A stretch of DNA of 64,000 nt from Gautieria morchelliformis (Eukaryota > Basidiomycota > Agaricomycetes > Gomphales > Gomphaceae), in the NCBI GenBank assembly GCA_015179125.1, contig WHVA01000149.1:62001-126000 (forward strand), written 5' to 3'. The first letter of the stretch is position 1, and the number at the start of each line of letters is the position of its first letter. Both the position numbers and the translations under genes were made by a program. Shown here piece by piece: positions 32,155 to 42,499 of this stretch. The notes beneath the pieces were generated by a model. The model saw only the letters and a list, made by a program, of their open reading frames with translations. It did no database searches and was not told where the DNA came from.

Positions 32155-32468
32155 TGTAGGGGAACGGCTGTTCAACCAGCCGAGGAAGGCTGCTCAACCA
32201 GCCCTAGTCTTTTCCTTTTTGTCTTGTCAATATGTAAAAACACATTTGAAGAATTAACAGTATCTGTGTGCTGTTAATATAACTGGGGATGAATATGTCT
32301 TTGCGCTTAAGACAGGTTATCTATGGGGATATGATAAGTAAACTGTCTGTCCAACGACAGGTAAGTCTCACCTCAGTGAATGGCTGTTTCACTGAGGTGT
32401 GATGATGTTCCAGCGAGATTATATAATAGTGTCATGGTCCATGCGTTCTCTGCTTACTAACACTAACA
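32155..32468 (-). repeat. 3' LTR of copia C4 (314 bp), minus strand
   Basis: Read on the minus strand it begins TGTTAGTGTTAGTAAGC after the tract AAGGGGGAG and ends CCCCTACA. It contains the short inverted repeat CTCACCTCAGTGAATGGCTG/TTCACTGAGGTG near 32370-32400. The 5' LTR is not in the window, as the element is 5' truncated. Confidence 0.8.
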
Positions 32469-34288
32469 CTCCCCCTTAAGCTGAACGCACTCCAACGGAT
32501 ATTCTAAGATGAGCGAGCTGTGGAGCCGGCAGGGCCTTTGTGAGCATGTCCGCCGGCATGTCAGCGGTAGGGCAGTAGTCGATGGAAATCAGGCCGCGCT
32601 TGACCACATCGCGGATGAAATGGTATCGTACGTTGATATGCTTGGTGCGTGCCTTGAACTGATCATTTTTCGAGACTGATATCGCTGACTGGTTATCGCA
32701 GTACATGGTGACGGGCTGTGTGAGAGGATGGGCAATTTCGGCGATGAACATGCGAATCCACAGGCCTTCTTTCGTTGCGTGAGTGGCAGCTATGTATTCT
32801 GCTTCCGTTGTAGATAACGTGACGACAGACTGCTTCTTTGAGCTCCAGGAAATGGCACCTCTGTCTATGGTGAACACATAGCCGGATATTGAATATCGAT
32901 GGTGCTGTGAGGCTCCATCGGCATCTGAAAACCCTTCCAGTCCAGTGTGTTCTTGTTTTCCTGGCTTTGCCCATGTCCACCAATTCCTGACACCGATAAC
33001 TAGCTTCTGGTCAATCGTTCCTTTCAGGTAACGAAAGACTCGCTTCACCTCTTCCCAACGAGGCCGTCCCGGATTCTACATGAACTGTGACAGAAATGTG
33101 ACAGCAAACATGATGTCCGGCCTCGTCCCTAGGGCTGCGTACATTAGGGATCCGATGGCCTCGCGGTATGGGATTCCCCGGACGGCTTTGTAGTGGCGCA
33201 GCGTGACAGGGCATTGGGCTAGGCTCAATTTGTGATGCGGGTCGAGTGGGGTCGACAGGCCCTTTGCATCTTGTAGTCCGAATCTCTCCAGTATCTTCGT
33301 AATATACGTGTGCTGTGAGAATGATATCGTTTGAGCCTTCCTGTCCCTTGCGACTTCGATGCCTAGCATCCAATGTAGGTCACCTAGATCTTTGATTTTG
33401 AGCTCCTGGCTAAGTTCCGACTTAAACTTGCGGATGACCTCTCTCGAGCTTCCGGCAATAGTCATATCATCGACATCTGCAGCAACGAGTAACGTGTTAT
33501 TGTCTTCCTGCTTAAGGAATACGGCATGTTCAACCCGGCATCTCCTAAACCGGAGTTTGAACATGATCGCGCACAGGTGGTCATACCACTCGTGCCCAGA
33601 CTGTCTCAGTCCGTAGATCACTCTTTTTAGGAGACATACGTGGTTCTCTTTGCCTTGAACCTCGTATCCTCTGGGCTGGCGCATGTAGATGGTCTCCCTC
33701 AGCCGTGCATTGAGGTATGCTCCTTCCACATCTGTCTGCTCCAATTCCCAGTCATTTCTGACCGCCAGAGCCGCGATGATCCGAATTGCTGAGAGCTTCA
33801 CTGTTGGCGCGAAGGTCTCATTGTAGTCTATGCCTTCGACTTGCATGAACCCCTGGGCGACGACTCTGCTTTTGCAGCTGACAAGGTTGCCGCTCGCGTC
33901 GTGTTTATAGTGGAGGATGATCCGACTTCCAACGATGTTCACGTCCTTAGGTGCCTCCACCAGTTCCCAGGTACCAACCTCTTCATGCTGTTTTAGCTCC
34001 CTTTTTATTGACGCATCCTATTCTAGCCACTCGTCGAGTTCGCGGGCTTCCTCAACGTTCTTAGGGTCATTTCCCGCGCTTTGTGCTGCCAGCATCGCGT
34101 ACTCCATATACTCTCCCTCGAGTTCTATGTCGTGTGGTCCGAATCGACGGGATACTCGGAATCATGGAGGGCTGCGATGGCAGTGGTCTCCCTGGAGTCC
34201 CCGTTTGGGCTTTGGGGCGGGATCGGCATGCCACGCGGATACGCAGGTGCGTTCGCACGTCCAGAGCTCGTGCCCCGAAAGAGCATGA
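32469..34288 (-). pseudogene. Copia C4 reverse transcriptase and RNase H, 5' truncated
   Basis: Minus strand. Linker and RT (from about 34060): HEEVGTWELVEAPKD, RVVAQGFMQVEGIDYNETFAP, QTDVEGAYLNARL, VIYGLRQSGHEWY; the catalytic box is AADVDDMTI (Ala-Asp for Tyr-Val). RNase H: GFSDADGASQHHRYS, STTEAEYIAATHA, DNQSAIS, TKHINVRYHFIRD, ADMLTKALP, ending at TGA 32476. A stop at about 33076 lies between RT and RNase H (FMQ expected), and another stop (TAG) precedes DASIKREL. Before about 34288 the sequence is linker only; integrase and gag are missing. Confidence 0.9.
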
Positions 34289-35125
34289 GAATACTCAACA
34301 TACTGGGAAAGAATTGCAATCTTGAACTTCACTAGGCTATTTACAGTTGAATTGGATGGTTGTGAACCAATTTGAAAAGGATTAGAAGTGAGAGCTAGTA
34401 GATGCAAGGCCCAAGAGTGGTTAATTTCATAGGTGTGTCTAACTGATTGCTGGGAATTTGTTCTTGTGTGAGAACCCCCCTGACCTTGATGTGCAGCAGA
34501 GTGATTATCTGAACAGGCACATGCTTCACTGACTACATATCATTGATTTACCTTTCCTCGGCTAGCCTGAGACTGAGCCAGTTGAGCTTGTTGAAAGGGA
34601 CAGATAGGATTTGCTGTCACCAGTCCTTGTGGAAGTGTAGATGATGGGAGAGACAATGGTGGCTGATGAGAAATATATATTCGTCTGATATAAATAAATA
34701 TTATAGATGTGAATTAGCAACTTACCTCCCAGTACTAGGAGATGTGGTCCCCAATCCATGTACAGAGAGAAGCTGACACATCCAATGTGACTGCTCAGTA
34801 ATTTGTTCAGTCTGCATTACAGAAATAATATGATTATAAGATTAAGCTAGCTAGAGGTCAATATGGAATCATACCGGTTGATTAGGTTGGAAACCCTGGC
34901 ATCCTGTAAGGGAACAACATCGACGAGTATTAAGAGTATCAAGAAGAATGTGAACAGTAGGCAGGCAGCCACAGCGGCAATGTAAACTTGGATAATCTCC
35001 TGCCTAGGGGGAATATCTTATTGTAAGTAAGAAAGGTCTAAGAGAGTAGTGTATATGATAGACTGGTCAGAGAGGTGAATATTGCGAACACTGAGCACAT
35101 GTGCTGCATGCACCATATGACATAT
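34289..35125 (-). pseudogene. Remnant of an intron-containing gene, function not recognised
   Basis: Read on the minus strand, exon-like pieces with good splice sites follow one another: a Cys-rich piece (LHCRCGCLPTVHILLDTLN) near 34990, TEQITEQSHWMCQLLS near 34800-34735 followed by GTAAGT, PPLSLPSSTLPQGL near 34660-34560, and a Gln/Ser-rich end (HSAAHQGQGGSHTRTNSQQS, HLLALTSNPFQIG) to about 34290. The upstream part is separated by the solo LTR at 35126, and the downstream end abuts copia C4. I do not recognise the family. Confidence 0.5.
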
Positions 35126-35624
35126 CTGTTGGGTGCATTTATGCTCCTGCACCAAAATCAAGCATAATATATTCGATTTATTGTATGGTGTTTCAATCTC
35201 TTCTCACATTGCTCTTGTACCATGCATCCATTTCTCTGATTATTTTCGAAATTTTCCAGTCACTCCCTACCTCTCCATTTCATTTTGTTATTTCTATTTT
35301 CACAAGCGGCTGCACCCAGCGGAGTCTGAAATGACTTCGACGCGCGAGCTCTTGGGCGCTAAAGGGCCGGGTAGTAGTACATGCACAGTGAGACAGATTT
35401 CCCCCTCTCTCAGTGACAACTAAATTCACTGAGAGAGGCAAGTAAATTAGTCTAGTGTTCTTTCGATTTATTGACCTAGAAATCCTCTGTAGTGAATTAA
35501 TTTCTAGGTAGTGTATAATATATTTACAGTGACAACTAAATTCACTGAGAGAGTGAATTAATTTCTAGTCTATTCTTTTGAGCAACAAGTCCATACCTAC
35601 TGCCTATAATTCCTGTCTACTACA
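35126..35624 (+). repeat. Solo LTR, copia family C2
   Basis: 499 bp, TGTTGGGT to TACTACA, with a perfect ATATC duplication (35121-35125, 35625-35629). Nearly identical to the solo LTRs at 13640 and 60788. Confidence 0.96.
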
Positions 35625-35629
35625 ATATC

Positions 35630-36331
35630 TTGGTACTGTCAGAGGCTAAAATAAGAGTTGTGATAGAAACAGAAAGTGTGGGCTTTAACAGAGCAAGACT
35701 AGGTGTGAAATAGGATGAGGGCGTAGAAGTTGTATGGTTATAGTATGGGATGAGCAGTAAGAGCTGAAAACTTCAAGGTTATACACTAGTGATAGACTGC
35801 TAGGTGAGATCCAGAACGATCAGTAATTATTAGATTCTGAAAGTTCCTGAAAAACAAGTTTTTATTTTTTGTTTGTTCTCCAAAACCATATTCTTGGTTG
35901 AAGAATGAGATTACTGGTGATCATGTATAATCATTCATAATACTATAAAACCACAAGGGATGGTATGAGATTCCATGAAATTTTACAATCCCATGGGATC
36001 ATTTCAAATTTCCAAAATGAATGATAACACCTGATTTGTCATGATATTGACATAGCCAAGATCATCTGAGATCCCAGCCAATACCTGAAGAATTTGTGAA
36101 GATACTAGAACATCCCATGTGATTCTTCCTACATCAATCCTTGAATATTTCTCAAACTCAAATAGAATCACTTATGATAATTTTCTTGAAGGATTGCATG
36201 AAATCTCAGATGATTCAACCAAATCTCACATTATCCTAGGAATGTAGGGTATAAAATGATACTACAAAATCATCCCCAATCCTGCAGAATCAGGGAGTAC
36301 CATGACCAATTAGGGCAAATCAGCTAGTTAT
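35630..36331. other. AT-rich noncoding stretch
   Basis: About 700 bp, AT-rich, with many short related words (GATTCCATG, TCCCATGGGATCA, AATCAC). No ORF longer than 60 codons and no LTR or gene signature. It may be old, decayed repeat sequence. Confidence 0.5.
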
Positions 36332-36482
36332 GGCAAATCACAGGTGGTCATACAAAATCACAGCAAATCACAGCAAATCACAGCAAATCATGGCAAATCA
36401 CAGATCATCGCCAAATATCATTAGAGATTACTTGAGTGATTTCAATTTCATTTTTATTTTTGTCCAGTGAAGACAGTCATAC
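36332..36482. repeat. Repeat with GCAAATCACA array, inverted partner at 50543-50692
   Basis: Contains four or five tandem 10-bp units (GCAAATCACA) followed by GATCATCGCCAAATATCATT and GTCCAGTGAAGACAGTCATA. The same block in reverse complement lies at 50543-50692. It may be part of the LTR of copia C5, whose 3' end lies just to the right on the minus strand. Confidence 0.8.
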
Positions 36483-36499
36483 AATCCTGTTCTTCCATC

Positions 36500-36720
36500 A
36501 TATATGTTGTGAACCTATGATTCTCCCCCTGAACCTGATATATTGATATACAACTTTTTCTACTGATTTTGACTTTATGAATTTTCACTCAGTTCTATTG
36601 GTCTTTTATACTGACCGCAGTGGTTTTGCTAATAAATCTGCACTGGGTCCATTCAATAGGTTTCATTGGGTTGACTACCCACAGTAATATACTCCTTTGA
36701 ATAAATCCCTGATGCACAGA
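36500..36720 (-). pseudogene. Copia C5, last part of RNase H and polypurine tract
   Basis: On the minus strand the frame contains SADLLAKPL, the conserved C-terminal motif of copia RNase H, followed about 100 bp later by TTCAGGGGGAGAAT, a polypurine tract. The rest of the element is missing. Confidence 0.6.
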
Positions 36721-37440
36721 GGCAAAGTCGACCAAGCAAGCGCAAGTAGGTTCATTTCGATACAGATGTGGGTTATATATAACATGTGATGGTCAAGAAA
36801 CGTGCACATGCCAACTTATTTCACAATTCGTGTGCCACATTCGGTGTGATCTGTTTCCAATCGCTTTGGAATCTTGAGGTCAAAGAGTTTAGTTCACGTT
36901 AAACAAGGAGCGCTTGACATCACGCGGTCGGTGAAGTTACGGTGTGGGGACAGAAAATGGGAAGACCGTACCGTTGAGATCGTGATCATCTCTCTGTCGG
37001 TATCTTAGAAAGAAAAAACAAATTACCTACACTACAGGGAACGAATGTGATGATATCATGTGAACACCCTGTTATATGTCAATCCGTGCCCTGATTATAG
37101 CATCCCGCGTCGCATATCCTCTACGTCAGATTTAAGAAGAATAGCTTAAGAAGGGTCAGAGGCACACAATGGTGCGGGATATTTCCAGATGAATTACTCA
37201 CTGAAAATAAATAACGATAAACTTTCAGTGGGACTTACAGCACACCGCTCGAGAAGACATTCACTTGTGTTGTCCCTAGATCTCGGCGGACAAACAAAGT
37301 TACAATATGCCGTTTGAACTTTCATCCTTTTCATCCCACTTGGTTCTTGACGCCGTCGATCAGTAAAGTTGTGCACAAAACAGAAAGTTTGCCGCCAGAC
37401 AAATTCTCTAATAACCAAGAATAAACACCGCTCATTGCAG
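36721..37440. other. Intergenic stretch, no recognised gene
   Basis: No ORF with similarity. A minus-strand frame reaching 37194 continues beyond the stop of the gene at 37441 in another frame and is not coding. This stretch includes the 3' UTR of that gene. Confidence 0.5.
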
Positions 37441-38284
37441 TCAACTGCTGTGCTGTTCTTCTTCGACTTTGGCTGTTTTCGCCGCTTTAAATTGCTGCTG
37501 TGGGCGGAGCTATTAGCTTGAGAGTATGTAAAAGCTGAGAGATTACTGACAACATCCTGCTCAAGAGTGTCCCTGAATTCACCTTGGCTAGGTCTCTTCA
37601 CGTCAATCTTGTCTACTTCCTTGTTCTGCAATGTGTCGGCCCCTTCAGCGGTGATGGTTATGTCAGGCTTTTGGGAGAGCGAAAATGAACCAATGCCTCT
37701 GGTCGGTCGAAAAGAAGTTACCCACTGTAGTCTTGGCAGCCGCACTCTCAACCTCGGTTTCAGGCAAAGAATCGCCGTCCCCTTGGTCAGAACCGGCTTC
37801 GTCTTTTCCCCCTGCCTCAGGCTCTACCTCAACATGCTCGTGTGGCTGGATGCCAGCGTCAACCTGTGTAACAGGAGGTGGTGCAGCGAGGTGCTTAGAG
37901 GGATGAGAGTCTACATGCGCATCACCATGGCTCGTCGCAGATACGGATGACCCGGGACCCAAAAGATAGATCAGCTGCACTCCAGATTGAGACAAAGGAT
38001 TGGAATAATCGACCAAGTCGCTGTGAAATGCTAACTCACAGCGGGACCAAAAACAAGTGCAGAGCCAACCTGCGGTGTTATTAGAATAAATAGAACATAA
38101 ATGGCTACCCTCTCACTATCCACAGAGTATCCGACTTGGGTTCGTGAGTGGGAGCTTTGGAAGCTAAACCTCGCGCTCGACGTGTGGCATAGATTAATCC
38201 AAAGTGAAGGTGCGATGTATAGGAGAGAGGAGTACTTCTAGCACAGATTGAGGTACGACTTGAATACATGATTCGTGAGGCCAT
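37441..38284 (-). CDS. Predicted mitochondrial single-TM protein, unnamed (205 aa)
   Basis: Five minus-strand exons (38284-38117, 38069-38040, 37974-37726, 37667-37554, 37497-37441) with GT-AG sites give 618 nt, an open 205-residue protein. The N-terminus (MASRIMYSSRTS, then RRARGLASK) is basic, Ser/Arg-rich and lacks acids, like a mitochondrial presequence. After HEPKSDTLWI comes one hydrophobic segment (VGSALVFGPALIYLL), then a Pro/Glu/His-rich acidic tail and a C-terminal VEEEQHSS. I know of no characterised family member. The layout resembles short inner-membrane or assembly proteins of basidiomycetes. Stop TGA is 37441-37443. It shares a 111-bp divergent promoter with alpha-actinin. Confidence 0.85.
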
Positions 38285-38395
38285 GGTTGACGATACTGAG
38301 CTTGGAAATAGATACAGGTATGAGCCACGGAGCGAGCAGGAACGTGACAGACGCCGGACGTGTGGCGCTCGGTCAATCTAGTACTGTAACGTACA
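38285..38395. promoter_or_regulatory. Divergent promoter between mitochondrial protein gene and alpha-actinin gene
   Basis: Only 111 bp separate the two start codons, so 5' UTRs and promoters must be compact or overlapping. No clear TATA box. The sequence holds CACGTCCGGCGTC-type GC-rich words near 38350-38363. Confidence 0.6.
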
Positions 38396-41219
38396 ATGTC
38401 GATGGACTCGCTGGAGACGCGTTCCCGTGATGTTCAAGAGAGAACCTTCTGCAAGTGGTAAGGACATATATTTCATTCTGGTTGTTGTAATTCACGCCTG
38501 CAGCTAGGCTGAATACGAAGCTTGAATCCCAAAATCATCCACCGATGACCTCTCTTGTTCAAGATCTTTCAGATGGAGTGCGCTTAATCCAGCTCATGGT
38601 ATTTCTGATGAATTGTTTCCTTTCAAAAATCACCAGTGTGAGGCTTGCTGTAGGAGATAATGGGTGTATAGCTGTCATATTCAAATCTCGTCAAATGGAC
38701 GCTAAACATGTGTTAGGTGATGTTTCTTTAGGACGGTACAACAAGATTCCCCGAATGCGCGTACAGAAGGCTGAGAATGTCACAAAGGCCCTTGACTTCA
38801 TCGCCAGCCGAGGTGTCAAGTTGACCAACATTGGTCCAGAGGGTGAATGTGGATTCTCTGGAAGGCTCCTGAGGACAAGAATTGATGGCATGTAATTCTA
38901 GATATTATAGATGGAAACCTCAAGCTCATTCTTGGAATGATCTGGACGCTTATCCTCCGGTTCACAATCGCCGATATCAAGTTCGTATTTCAACTATTTG
39001 CATCCGGGACCTCACCAGACCTCCCTTTTCGTGTTAGCGAAGAAGGTCTTTCTGCAAAGGAAGGCCTTCTCTTGTGGTGTCAGCGCAAGACTGCACCATA
39101 TCCGGAAGTTGATGTGCTGGATTTCTCGCTCAGCTGGAGTGACGGCCTAGCACTGTGTGTTGTATCCATGCATCTACCGTCGTACCTTTCTGACACCCTT
39201 TTCGTGAGGATAGGTGTGCTCTAATACACGCACACAGACCAGATCTTCTCGATTACGACAAACTTGATAAGGTGCGCTGATTTCGACTTGTGGCCGTACG
39301 TTTGTTCAGCTATGCTGGGGCGCAGGCGGATAAACACGGAATCACTCGATTAGCATTCTCAGTAGCTGAAGAACATCTCGGAATACCTGTAAGTACGCCG
39401 AGTTTGCAGAAAATTGAGCTTAAGAAGCATTGCCTGGGCCCAGCAACTTCTCGAAGCGGAGGATCTGTGTGACGCCGCTAAACCCGATGAACGTAGCGTT
39501 ATGACTTATGTTGCATCGTTCTTCCACGCATTTTCTTCACAAGGTACCTGCAGGTGTACATACACCAACACATTCCTCACTAATAATTATTCCCTCAGAC
39601 CAAGCAGAGACAGTTTCTCGCCGTGTCATCAAGTTTGCCGAGCTTATGCAGTCAGTGTGGGTGAGTCAGAATGACTATGAGCGACGTGCACGCGCAGTAT
39701 GTACTGCATTATTGGACATACCGTGTACAGAAGCAAACTGATAGCTGGTTTCCTGTAGCTCCTTCACGCCCTTTCCACCACACAGTCCCAGTGGGCTGCC
39801 TCGTCATTCACGGGTACTTACACCGACGCTAAAGCGCATTCAGCCGCGTTCCAAGCATACAAGTCAAGCACGAAGCGAGAGTGGGTTACTGAGCGCCAAG
39901 ACCTTGCTACACTCTTTGGAAATGTGCAAACAAAGCTTAAGACTTATGGCTTACGGGAGTGGGTGCCACAGCAGGGACTTGGAATCGCGGTTGGTTTCAA
40001 TATTCTTTTGTCGAATTTATAATTCTTGTTGGGTGAAACTTGCTTTTCCTGACGGGTATTGGCATAGGACTTGGATTTGGCATGGCGGGAGCTCCTGGCG
40101 TCAGAGGCACGCACATCGCGTGCTATCAATGCCCAAATACGGAAGTGCGTGTTCATGTCCCTCGCCCCTGGCGTATTCGTTGACGATCTCATAGCATCAA
40201 AGAGTTATTACGACGCAAGTTTGCGGATCTTGCGAACTCGTTTGAACGGCGCTTGGGTACTCTTTCGTCCGAAATTTCGGCAATGGATGGCCCACTCGAG
40301 GTCGTTCGGTTCTCGCGCCATTTCTTTCTCGACAACTGACCAGTTTACTATTGAAAGTAGACACAACAAGAGCACATACAGAGCATTCAGGCGCGCTTAG
40401 CGCCTCTCAAAGAGGAACTGAATGCAGTGTCAGGCGCTGAGGAAGAGTGTGCGGCAGCGAATGTAGAGGAGAATGACTATACGGTGTTCACAGGACAGGA
40501 TCTAGCCTTCGAACTGGAGCTAGTAGTACAAGCCGTGGGGAAGAAGATAGCTTTTATTGATAATCAGGTGTGCCATACTTGCTTTCCGATGCGGCGGACA
40601 AAATAACAATTAATGCCACAGATTGTGTCACGCAATATGTCGAACCTAACTCCAGCGCAACTAGAACAATTCGAGAGTACATTCAGGTACTTTGATCGGG
40701 ATGAGAGCAATACATTAGATCTCGATGAGATGGCCGCTGCGCTGGCTAGTCTTGGTATTGTGTATTCTGTCCGTCGTCCAATCTTGTCCCACTATTGTGA
40801 CTTACCGAGCGGTTCTGTGTAGGACGATGACCTCGACGTCATATATATGCAGCTTTTGGAGGACTACGGTGCGGTAACATTCGAGGCCTTCATTAACTTA
40901 CTGGTACGTATGAGCCACTTTTGACGACGTAGCGAGAGCTCAAAACTCTTGCATAGGTGGACATAATGGAAGATCAAACGTCGTCGGAGCAGCTACGAGA
41001 TGCATTCCGAGGCATTGCGAACGATAAGGTGCGACGGGTCGCAGCCGTAGTCTCTGACATGACTCACGTAGCTGAGCTTCACAGCCCTATGTGTCAGAAA
41101 TGGACCTGCGAGTGGCCTTACTGCCTGCGGTGGCGATGGAGTATCTGCGGCAGGCGATGCCTGCTGCTCCAGATGGAGGATACGATTATGAGGGTTGGTT
41201 AGATCAGGTCTTCGCTTAG
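38396..41219 (+). CDS. ain1: Alpha-actinin (actin-bundling protein)
   Basis: Eighteen exons with consistent phases add up to 1860 nt, 619 residues, close to S. pombe Ain1. Exons: 38396-38457, 38508-38598, 38654-38663, 38717-38842, 38902-38980, 39038-39154, 39214-39271, 39326-39388, 39444-39543, 39599-39696, 39759-39989, 40068-40144, 40195-40300, 40361-40567, 40622-40768, 40823-40903, 40957-41028, 41085-41219. Two calponin-homology domains form the actin-binding head ([42 protein letters not shown]; then [38 protein letters not shown]). A short spectrin-like rod follows (YERRARALLHAL to [17 protein letters not shown]). The C-terminus has EF hands; the first loop [12 protein letters not shown] has all Ca2+-ligand positions. 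The protein crosslinks actin filaments, in fungi at the contractile ring. The gene seems intact. Exon 3 is a 10-nt microexon. Confidence 0.95.
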
Positions 41220-41554
41220 TTATACCGACCATGTTCGAATTCTTGAGGAGCAATCATGTTGAGCTTGTTTGAAGCAAACAGATCTGGGGCGATGGCAGAA
41301 ATAAGTAGGCTTAAAAAATGTAGTCTCACAACGCGAGGATAGTTCTCCGATCGTTTCGTTTTTGGCCTAATGGATGATAACTCGTTCCCAGACTGCGAAC
41401 TGTGCACACTGCGCAGGGTAGGTACATATGACTTTACATCGATATCGATAACGTGAGAATTTGTGGTGGCGATTATAGAGCCTCGGCCACAGCCGACCAA
41501 ATCCCTTTCACCGCAACGTTCACCTACTCTCAACCTTTCTAGCACTTTCCTGTA
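41220..41554. promoter_or_regulatory. Intergenic region upstream of cofilin
   Basis: 335 bp between the alpha-actinin stop and the cofilin start. It must hold the alpha-actinin 3' end and the cofilin promoter. C/T-rich just before the start (CACCTACTCTCAACCTTTCT), as is common at fungal transcription starts. No ORF of its own. Confidence 0.6.
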
Positions 41555-42131
41555 ATGGCGAGTAAATTTGTTGTCAATTGCCATCTCGTCGGTCGCTGAT
41601 GGCCCTTATCAGTCGTCTGGCGTCGGTGTCAACCCAGCATGTATCGAGACTTTCCAGGCTTTTAAGATGGGGAAGAAGTTCAAATACGTCATCTTTGGCC
41701 TTAGCAAGGACAATACAGAAATCATCGTTTTGAAGAGCTCCGATTCTCCGTCGTACGACGACTTTGTTGCAGATCTTCCCGAAGCAGACTGCAGGTGGGC
41801 AGTTTATGACTTGGAATTCGAGAAGGAGGATGGCGGGAAGAGGAATAAGATCTGCTTTTTCTCGTGGTATGTTAGCTGTGGGTTCTTGCATTTCTAACTT
41901 GAGGAACTGTTATATCAAGGTCGCCCGATGATGCTAAGGTGAAATCAAAGATGTTGTATGCATCCTCGAAAGATGCCCTCCGTCGTTCCCTGGTCGGAGT
42001 TGCTACAGAATTCCAGGCTACAGACTTCAGCGAAGTTGCACATGAGAGTGGTATGTTTTCTTCTTTCGCATGAATATACCCATTGCTCACTCAGGTCTTC
42101 AGTCCTAGACAAAGTCTCTCGCAGTGCGTGA
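41555..42131 (+). CDS. cof1: Cofilin / ADF (actin-depolymerising factor)
   Basis: Four exons (41555-41557, 41613-41866, 41920-42050, 42103-42131) give 417 nt, 138 residues, the usual cofilin length. The protein starts M-SSGVGVNP and has [54 protein letters not shown] split over two exons (the long-helix actin-binding motif) and ends LDKVSRSA. Family knowledge: cofilin severs and depolymerises ADP-actin filaments in the cytoplasm. The first coding exon would be the ATG alone, and the following intron would start GCGAGT, a GC-AG type; no GT site gives the right phase. The other introns are GT-AG. It lies 335 bp downstream of alpha-actinin on the same strand. Confidence 0.95.
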
Positions 42132-42499
42132 TTCCTTGTGATGACACGTCGAACGTACTCGCGCTTTTCTTTCGTCAGTCTTACATCGCTCTCTCTTACT
42201 CTGTTGTCCGCCATCATCTTGCCCGAGTGTCGTCCCCTTCCCATGTAGAGAGGCAATGCGTTCATTTGGTCATACATCGAATAATTTGTATCGTCACCAG
42301 TGGAACTAGTTCCTGAACTGTCCATTTTTACCCTGAGGGCCAAAAGAGCATATGCTAAGATAACAAAGAAAGATTGTGGGCACAGCACATAAAAGCTGGC
42401 TGGTAAACTATCATTATGAGGCCTTTTCTGAAGCGATAAGTACTTGGTTTCATGATCAGGCGTCTGTCACATATGTTCGAAATTGTAATCACATAAACA
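42132..42499. terminator. Convergent 3' region between cofilin and PPWD1 homologue
   Basis: 368 bp between two convergent stop codons. AT-rich toward 42360-42500, including AACAAAGAAAG and TTTTCTG; presumably both polyadenylation regions. No gene seen in it. Confidence 0.5.

Noticed and set aside
36355..36410. Possible CRISPR-like array
   Set aside because: The repeats are 10-bp tandem units without unique spacers, in a eukaryotic sequence.
37194..37751. Continuous 185-codon minus-strand ORF
   Set aside because: It reads through two introns of the mitochondrial protein gene; the spliced model keeps phase and a better protein.
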